A stretch of 64,000 bases of DNA from Allolobophora icterica (taxonomy: Eukaryota > Annelida > Clitellata > Crassiclitellata > Lumbricidae), in contig OY744615.1 of NCBI GenBank assembly GCA_963556255.1, positions 13,574,918 through 13,638,917 on the forward strand, given 5' to 3'. Shown here piece by piece: positions 57,279 through 64,000 of the stretch (positions are counted from its first letter, which is position 1; each line of letters begins with the position of its first letter). The notes under the pieces were generated by a model. It was given only the letters and a program-made list of their open reading frames with translations, searched no databases and was not told the DNA's origin. The position numbers and the translations under genes were made by a program.

Positions 57279-59802
57279 ATGAAGATGACAATTAGTAAGT
57301 ATGGTTCATTTCAACTTATTACACTATCCTGTCAAGGTTGTGAATCTACGAAATGGTGTTCTTGTGTTCTAGATCAGTTACCTAAATTAGTCTACCGATC
57401 GGTTCAAGAAATTCTACTTATACAGAATTTTTTATATTAGCCAGATGACGGCAACACGAAATTTCCTAGACAGCACACAAACGCTGGGCCACTGTTGGCC
57501 AACGTTGGCCCAACGTGTGCATGTTGGCTGCAAATTATACTGAAAGTATCCTCAGAAGCAGAACTGGCCAATTTACAGGCCCATATCTCCTAAGAATATT
57601 CTTCAAACCAGCCCTATCTACTGAGCCTTCTCACAATCGTAATCAACTCTTGCACTGCAGCTGTCTTCAGTGCAATGGTTGTTAACTTGTGGAAAGGCTG
57701 GCAAATATAGTAAGCCAATGTCCCAACTCACATAATCCTACCTTTTGAGAAGTTAGGAAAGTAGCAGAGTCCTACATTTGAACAATTTTAAGCCATAGCC
57801 GTTATGTAGGCCTGTGTGTTGCTGTATAGCACCAAAACCAGGAACTGATTCGAGGATGTAGTTGAATGCTAAGAGAAATCACCAAATTCAGATGAAAACA
57901 GTGTTCAAGCCGTAATAAATAAAAACAGAAACAGGTCTGGTATAGTATTTTTTCGTATCTCGAATCTTTGAACATTTCTTAGTTGAGTCATTTTCCGGTA
58001 TTTTGCTAAATTGGAAATACGGCTGTCCCCGGTCATTTCTCAGAAAACTATACCTAGCCTGATCAATGTGATCATGCTAAGCGATTAGAATAACACAATA
58101 TTGATCAGTCAACAATTTAAGACCTTTGAAAGTAATTCAAAGCAATAAATAAATTTATTAAAATTTATTTTGAATTTAAAATGTTCCACTCCGTTACCGT
58201 CCCTAGGCCATAGTACTTATTGCTTTAATCTAAAATTTCAAAATGACTTGTATTAAGCCAAAAAAATCGTGTTTTTCTATTCTATTAAATATAATTTTTT
58301 TATGTTTCTAAATACAACTTGGTGAACCGGATTTTCAGTTACATTTTTTTGAAATTTTTTATACTTGTCCCCAGAAAATGATATCTGCTCCGTTGCTATG
58401 TAAAAATTATCTCGTATCTCACAAACTTTCTATTTCTTTGGGCGCGCACCTAACTCGTCGCATCCGTGAAGATCTACGTAAGTAAGTATGTCTTAATACG
58501 CGACCTGAATGCTAAGACAAATTTCTTACTAATTTTCATTTATTTCGTACCTAATGTGTATTTTTATTATACGTCCACTCCGTTACTGCATCTTTGCGAT
58601 GATTCTGAATAAATTTAATTTTAATAATATTTGTAATATAACGTTTATAAGCAATATAATGAGTCTACCGACGATTGATATGGACGCGTGAAAACTGATG
58701 TGCTAATTACCGTACTTATACACGATTTGCCTACTCCGTTACCTGTCCACTCCGTTACTTTAAATGTTACCCTTGAGGTACTAAAATTAATTCCACTCTC
58801 AGGATAAGTCGTCTACTTAAATTATCACTTCTAATTTATTTTACAATATATGACATTTAGATAAATTTTTCTCGGTAGACTTTTTTAGAAGTTCACTTTT
58901 CACAGTCTGTGCTCAATTCTCGACAGATAGTAACGGAGCGGACTTCATGCATGGTAATTTTTATGCAATTTTGATGTTATGAGCAGATTTTAAAGACAAC
59001 ATCATAAATATTTTAATGTTTTCTGTTTTTTTAATCACTGGAAATGATTGGATCAAGTGATTTTTATTTTGTTATTTGGCCAAAAATGTATGCATTCAAC
59101 TTTACATTGATTAGGTTCCCTTTTTCTGTTTCCGTAACGGAGTGGAATTTTTTATAAAATTAAAAATGTGGTGGAATTAAGTGATCATTTGTATTGTAAT
59201 TTCTTTAATATTTATTTTGTAAATATTAATACTAAAAACATATTGGCATGTCAAAATACGCAACAGGAGGCTGTCTACTATATATACGTAGCTCACATGT
59301 GTTTGGTAACGGAGGAGTAACGGAGCGGACAAATATTTTAGTAGGGCTATTTTTTTCTGCTAAGAACTTCATAATTTTTCATTCTAGTGCAAAACGAAAT
59401 ATATATTTGTGAAAAAGAAATATTCAAGATTCGATACAACAGGAATCAAAGTAATTTGCAATTCTTCAATTTGTGAATGTGACATGTAACCGGGAAAAGA
59501 CTCAGTTACTCTTTGCGATAATAAATTGATTTTCCGATGTGGTTCTTAACTGTTCGATAGTTGCCGTGGTTTGCCTGGCGTTGTGCGCGCTGCTGTTGAC
59601 CGATCGAGCCGCAGGTCAATCACCTTGCATCACATCATGCGATGGAAAGGCCGACGGAGACTACCAATCTTGCAAAGGATGCAGCGTCTATGCCTCTTGT
59701 TCCGGCGGGGTTCTGTACGATAACCGCCCATGTCCTGCCAAACTGGTCTGGGACGACAAACTGAAACGCTGCGAGTGGAAAAGTGAAACCTGTACCGATT
59801 AG
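57279..59802 (+). CDS. Small secreted CBM14-like protein, gene 5
   Basis: Exons 57279-57294 and 59561-59802 give 85 residues. Exon 1 encodes MKMTI as in gene 2; the split codon gives isoleucine at 6 because the exon 2 start is TT rather than GT (acceptor TTCGATAG|TT). The mature part has SPCITSC as in genes 1 and 2, VLYDNRPCP as in genes 3 and 4, and SETCTD as in gene 1. Cysteines are at 28, 32, 43, 46, 52, 63, 76 and 83. Differences unique to this copy are CSVYASC, LVWDDKLKRC and EWKSE. The 2266-bp intron is expanded by a 1519-bp transposon at 57985-59503, but the splice sites are intact. The frame stays open upstream of exon 2 to 59539 by chance. Confidence 0.85.
57985..59503. mobile_element. 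Element with CTCCGTTAC boxes in intron of gene 5
   Basis: The 4-bp duplication AGTT (57981-57984, 59504-59507) and ends GAGTCATTTTCCGG and GAGTCTTTTCCCGG (as read inward) mark a 1519-bp insert. The introns of the other four genes show the empty site. CTCCGTTAC or close forms occur at about 58190, 58390, 58575, 58735 and 58752. The inverse GTAACGGAG occurs at about 58930, 59132, 59310 and 59322. The switch of direction is near the middle. No transposase frame. The superfamily is unknown. Confidence 0.85.
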
Positions 59803-59951
59803 ACAGCAGTCTAATGAGAAGGAAGCAAAGTTTCACGGACTATCTTGCTGCAGTAATTTTTGCCAGATCTGATTTCGAACTGATCAGATTAATCTGAAAC
59901 TTTCAGCTAATTAAGCACTTGAAAATGACTTCTAGTTAGAACTCACCTATA

Positions 59952-59957
59952 AATAAA
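59952..59957 (+). promoter_or_regulatory. Poly(A) signal, gene 5
   Basis: AATAAA about 150 bp after the stop. The second module copy, separated here by repeat insertions, is at about 60668-60730. Confidence 0.7.
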
Positions 59958-60024
59958 TAGTATTTGCATCTGATAAAGCCTGGTTTTCATTATATTTGCA
60001 TTTACCGTAGTTAGATGCATATAT

Positions 60025-60050
60025 AAATGTGAAATTATTAATAATAATAA

Positions 60051-60135
<85 letters not shown>

Positions 60136-60305
60136 CCCTAGATCTTAGTCCTTCCACGTGCTGGCAGCACATCGGGCGACACAGCTCCTCCACGTCATTC
60201 TGTCCTATGCAGCTCCCTCAGCCTCTTCCCATGTCATTCCACCGTCGTCCAAATCTTGTATGATCGTGTTTCGCCAGGTTTTTCTGGGCCTCCCGCGTTT
60301 AATAA
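60025..60305 (-). pseudogene. LINE C-terminal fragment, RTE-like, with (AAT)n tail
   Basis: The minus strand reads GRPRKTWRNTIIQDLDDGGM, TWEEAEGAA and, after a stop, DRMTWRSCVARCA, followed by the (ATT)n run at 60025-60135. It is the same class as 13432-13620 and 51345-51535. Confidence 0.7.
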
Positions 60306-60600
60306 TAATAATAATGTTTTTCTTTATTAATTCAAACCAACAAACGCAGTAAGATTACACTGAGACATGACAGTTATCAAGATCTTAACTCTCGGCCTTG
60401 CGCACTGTGAGCGCCTCTGAACGGTTCACCCTACTAGAGGCGCTTTAGAAATGTTTAAATACAGTACAATACAATACAATAAACACACGTTATGGCAGCC
60501 ATTCAAGGCGCCCGTCCGAGGGGTTGTGGGAATCTAACCGCGTACTACTGCTCTCTTGCTGCTCTCCTGGCCATGAGTGTTACCACTACTCTATCCCCCT
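60306..60600 (-). mobile_element. SINE family B, copy 3, with nested LINE tail
   Basis: The minus strand has GGGGGATAGAGTAGTGGTAA and ACTCATGGCCAGGAGAGC, then GCCATAACGTGTGTTT and GTAATCTTACTGCGTTTGTT. A 75-bp hairpin LINE tail (GAGCGCCTCTGAACGG...AGAGGCGCTTTAGAAAT) splits it at about 60400-60480. Confidence 0.8.
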
Positions 60601-61486
60601 CCCCACTATCTACACTATCTACACTACTGCATATGGGATATACCAATACGTATAATAGATTAGCCTAATCTGAAGCTTTGATCTAATTGAGCAACTGAAT
60701 ATGACTTCCAGATAGAATAAATCAATTAATGTCATTTGCATTATAGATAGATCTTCGTTTGGTTATATTTCCATATAGCCTAATTTTATGCATATAGAAC
60801 AGCGATATAATTATATTTTATACTCTACTCCAATTAGATATGGGATATAGCAATAATTGGTACAGGAATAGCCATCCAATGCAGTTAACAGCTTCATTCA
60901 TACGAAATTAATATGAATACCTATAGTTTAATAAAATAAAACAGGCGTCATTCAATACAGCTCTGTGATGCTTCATTATAAAACAAACTTAAATAATTAA
61001 AAAACAATCGTTTATCAATTTCATCGAATTATCAGGCTATTTAAATATATATGTAAATATTTAAATATGTATGTATAAAGAGCGAGAGGGAGGGGCAATT
61101 CATATGGGTTCAAATGCAGATGAGGGGATCCAGGTCTATTCCCAATGGGGACTTCCGCATCTAATTTTTAGGTACTAGTAGGCTACCTTCAGTATAGCCT
61201 GAATTTTAGGCACCAACTTTACTCAGACGAGATACAGATTTAGGGCTCAGTAGTCCGTTGAAGAGTGGACAGCCGCAAATAAGAGGGAAATATTTCCTCA
61301 CAGAGACTTTTCCAGCCATCTTAAGACGCACGTTTTTAGATCTCTTAGATTGCCATGGTAATCGCCCATCTGAGCTAAGTGTTAAAATGAGCTAACACCC
61401 ACGTCCTCTTCTAGTTTAATCCTAATGAGCCCCCAGTGTTGGTATCGTGGATAGGTCGATTCACTTCAATAGTAGGGTCATCAATC

Positions 61487-61605
<119 letters not shown>

Positions 61606-61757
61606 CCTGTCCGTTGTAATTCAACGTTTCAACGCAGTCGCCTTCCACAGCACTTTTGTTCTCCCGGATCTTGACCAGGACGGCCACTCCAGAGTCAACA
61701 CCATTAATTAGTATCTTGCACCTGAGGGATCATAAATACCTCGGGTAAAAAAAAAAA

Positions 61758-61801
<44 letters not shown>

Positions 61802-61867
61802 TAATAATAATAAACAACTAATTTAATCTCTAAGACCCTGAGGGAACGAAGTACCTCAGGGCAATTA
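61606..61867. repeat. A/AAT-rich repeat cluster
   Basis: Unique sequence (61606-61745), then two A-run plus (AAT)n pieces. The sentences CACCTGAGGGATCATAAATACCT and CCCTGAGGGAACGAAGTACCT resemble each other, suggesting a duplicated element end. Confidence 0.6.
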
Positions 61868-62097
61868 AAAAAAAAAAAAATAATAATAATAATATTCTTC
61901 ATATTTCAAACCGACAGACGCAGTAAGATTACATTGAAACATGAAAGTACAATCAATATCTTAATAAAACACACGGTTTGGCAGCCATGCAAGGCGCCGC
62001 CCTCTAATATTTCCTAGAGGGGGGTCACGGAAGTCAATCCGCGTACTTTATGCTCTGCTGGCCATGAGTGTTACCACTACTCTATCCCCCTCCAGAA
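61868..62097 (-). mobile_element. SINE family B, copy 4
   Basis: The minus strand has GGGGGATAGAGTAGTGGTAA and GGATTGACTTCCGTGACC (weak B box), GCATGGCTGCCAAACCG and GTAATCTTACTGCGTCTGTC, and then (ATT)n. The family layout is complete. Confidence 0.85.
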
Positions 62098-62239
62098 TAT
62101 ACATTATGATATATATGTTTATTCCAATTTCAAATATGATGTGGTTCACAAGAAATGTTTACGTAACACCTAAATAAATTATCAAACCTAGACAGCTATA
62201 GTCTTATAACCCTACCTATAGCCAGCACTTGCTACTTAA

Positions 62240-63115
62240 TTATTATTTTAGCCTTCCTAACCTCCCCGTCTTAAGGACTGATCCATGATTACGACTTGGT
62301 TTTGGTGCTCCACCGATTGATACCTCGCACAGTAGAATCCGGCTCAATAAACGTTTTAAAATATATACTATGGTAGCTACAATAATATTCTGCAAATGAT
62401 TTTTGATAATAGATGACGGTTTGTCTCTATTTCAAAAGACCATATACTCCATGACCAGCTCAGATCTAAAGATGAACAGTCACGCTCAATATCTTTCTCT
62501 TCAAACTCTTCTTTATCTTCTTCATCCTCGTTCACTCTTTATTTCCGCTTCAAAATAACTCTTCTCTTCCTCCATTATCTTCTTTTCCTCCGCCTCTTCA
62601 TCGGCTCCTTTTATTTCTATGTCTTTTCCTTTACCTAGTTGCCCTCCTCCTTTTCCTCTTCCTCTCCACTTAATCCTATTCCTCTTCTCCGTGATCTTCT
62701 TCATCTTCGTCCACATTAGCTGCCTCGTACTTCTCTTCCTGTTTTTCCATCTCCTCTTTCTCCTTGTCCTCATCCTCAATTTCCTTTCCATCATCCTCAT
62801 CTCCTATTTATAGTCCGCCGACTTGGAAGAGCCAAAAAGTCTCAACCGATGAGACAACGCGCTACTCACCCAACCGAAAGCATTATCCGCTCAACTACGT
62901 ACACACGGATCTCCCTTCCACGTAAAGTTCCCTCAAATCCACCATCTCTCCTCTGTTTCCTTGACCATAGCCTCCTTTTTCCTTCTCTCCCTTCACGAAT
63001 GGAGAGAAGGAAGACCTTCTTGGACTGACGGCGCTCAGCTTGAGTGCTTCTCTTCTCCATTTTACTGAAGAAAGAAAAAACTAGGTAGTGACGCTGACCA
63101 CTGCTTTGGGGAGAA
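62240..63115. repeat. Flanking block A, copy 4
   Basis: It aligns with 43430-44260: CCCGTCTTAAGGACTGATCC, the pyrimidine-rich stretch (62480-62810) and CCGACTTGGAAGAGCC. No gene supported. Confidence 0.75.
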
Positions 63116-64000
63116 ATCGTCTTCCTTGTGTAAACAAAAAAAACAGACAAACAAACGACAGGACACAGAGACTGTCAGACAGACAAACGGATACACCCAC
63201 ACGGACAGACGGACGAACAGATGGACAAATTGGACATGCTGACAGACGGACATACAGAAAGACGAACATACCGACGAACACACACAGACAGATGACAGTA
63301 TACAGGCAGGCAGAGCGAAAAATGGTAACGACAGATGACAATACAGACAAGCGAAAGGACAGGCAGCCATACAGAAAGATAGATAGACAGACAGACAATC
63401 AGACAGACAAGAAGGATATTGACAAACGGACAGTTGAACAGACTGTTATAAAGGAATGAGCCAAACGAAGGATTTTGTATGAATCTTGGACAACGGAAGA
63501 AAGGGCAGGATATAAGGTCAAAGGACAATGACAGATACACTGACAAGTAGACTGACCGGAAGACAGGCAGAGCGACAGATGGAAACGACTTTTGATCTAT
63601 CTCTCTATCAAATCGTTCGTATCGTAAAAGAAACCTTTCATCATATAGTTAAACAATGAAACGACTGCGTCAATGAACCAACTGAACGAGCGATCGAATT
63701 AATAAACCAACTGAAAGATCGAACAAGAATGAACCTTTTTATTATTGAGATTAATAAATACATAAGTATATGAATAAATGAATAGATGAAAAAATAAACG
63801 AAAAAAACCAACGCATGAATCAATAGATGCGTGAATAATTAAACGAGTGAACGAATAAATAAATAAGTAAATAAATGAATGAGAAGATGAATGAATAAAT
63901 GAAAAGCGAATGAATGAATAGATACATGAATAAACGAATGAATGAACACGATTAAAAACTTCGCAGTTCATTAATTGACAGTTTGGAGTAAACGAAGGAA
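63116..64000. repeat. Block D, copy 2
   Basis: Same order as 44256-45130: GACAGACGGACATAC-type repeats (63130-63420), then (GAAT)n/(AAAT)n (63750-63960). It runs off the window. Confidence 0.85.

Larger units (their letters stand above)
59960..61480. repeat. Downstream block of unit 5, with insertions
   Basis: It aligns with 6430-7320 but is split at about 60025-60600 by a LINE fragment, SINE B and a LINE tail. It resumes near 60615, includes the KSGQPQIR exon-like frame (about 61261-61359), and ends before an (AAT)n run. Confidence 0.75.

Overview
The window is metazoan nuclear DNA, most likely from a marine invertebrate. The genes have GT-AG introns, TATA boxes and AATAAA signals, and most of the rest is LINE, SINE, hAT, mariner and MITE sequence. 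The octamer-like TAGGCCTA recurs throughout, which I associate with mollusc, echinoderm and similar genomes. I cannot name the species. Only one convincing cellular gene family is present; nearly everything else is repeat DNA.

The family is a same-strand array of five two-exon genes (ATG at 5227, 9061, 20319, 40364 and 57279). Each encodes an 81-85 residue secreted protein: a signal peptide followed by one compact 8-cysteine domain resembling a chitin-binding peritrophin-A (CBM14) module. Exon 1 is a 16-nt coding start. The intron is about 0.8 kb in undisturbed copies. A TATATATAAG box lies about 110 bp before each ATG and a poly(A) signal lies about 150 bp after each stop. The proteins differ in a mosaic way, and genes 3 and 4 are identical.

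Each gene sits in a repeated unit with upstream blocks (about 1-1430, 3030-5116 and equivalents) and a downstream block (6420-7600 and equivalents). The first 11.93 kb starts with the same sequence found again at 11931. Later units are stretched by insertions. Unit 3 has a truncated LINE (15052-18612) carrying two DNA transposons, and a 10.3 kb LINE with a hAT inside it (21969-32225). An orphan promoter block (32871-33480) may mark a lost sixth gene. Between 33.5 and 38.2 kb are another LINE, a SINE, LINE 3' ends and a hAT transposase remnant. Between 46.4 and 52.0 kb is a 5.6 kb inverted-repeat element holding a LINE with an intact ORF2 and a second inverted-repeat element. From 52.7 to 56.9 kb come a mariner, long microsatellites and two SINE families. 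Gene 5 has a 1.5 kb transposon in its intron, and the window ends in another copy of the flanking block.

The most unusual signals are: (1) three unrelated-looking DNA elements (15657-16392, 46397-52036, 50822-51844) whose terminal inverted repeats are built from short tandem repeats. All start GGT/GGGTT and are flanked by 8-bp target duplications, so they look like one foldback-type transposon group. (2) A hairpin tail (AGCGCCTCT...AGAGGCGCT) shared between a tRNA-derived SINE and LINE 3' ends. (3) The 57985-59503 element with CTCCGTTAC boxes in mirror-image arrangement. (4) The CBM14 array itself, with its promoter-proximal long hairpin. Coordinates of diverged repeat blocks are read by eye and may be off by tens of bases.
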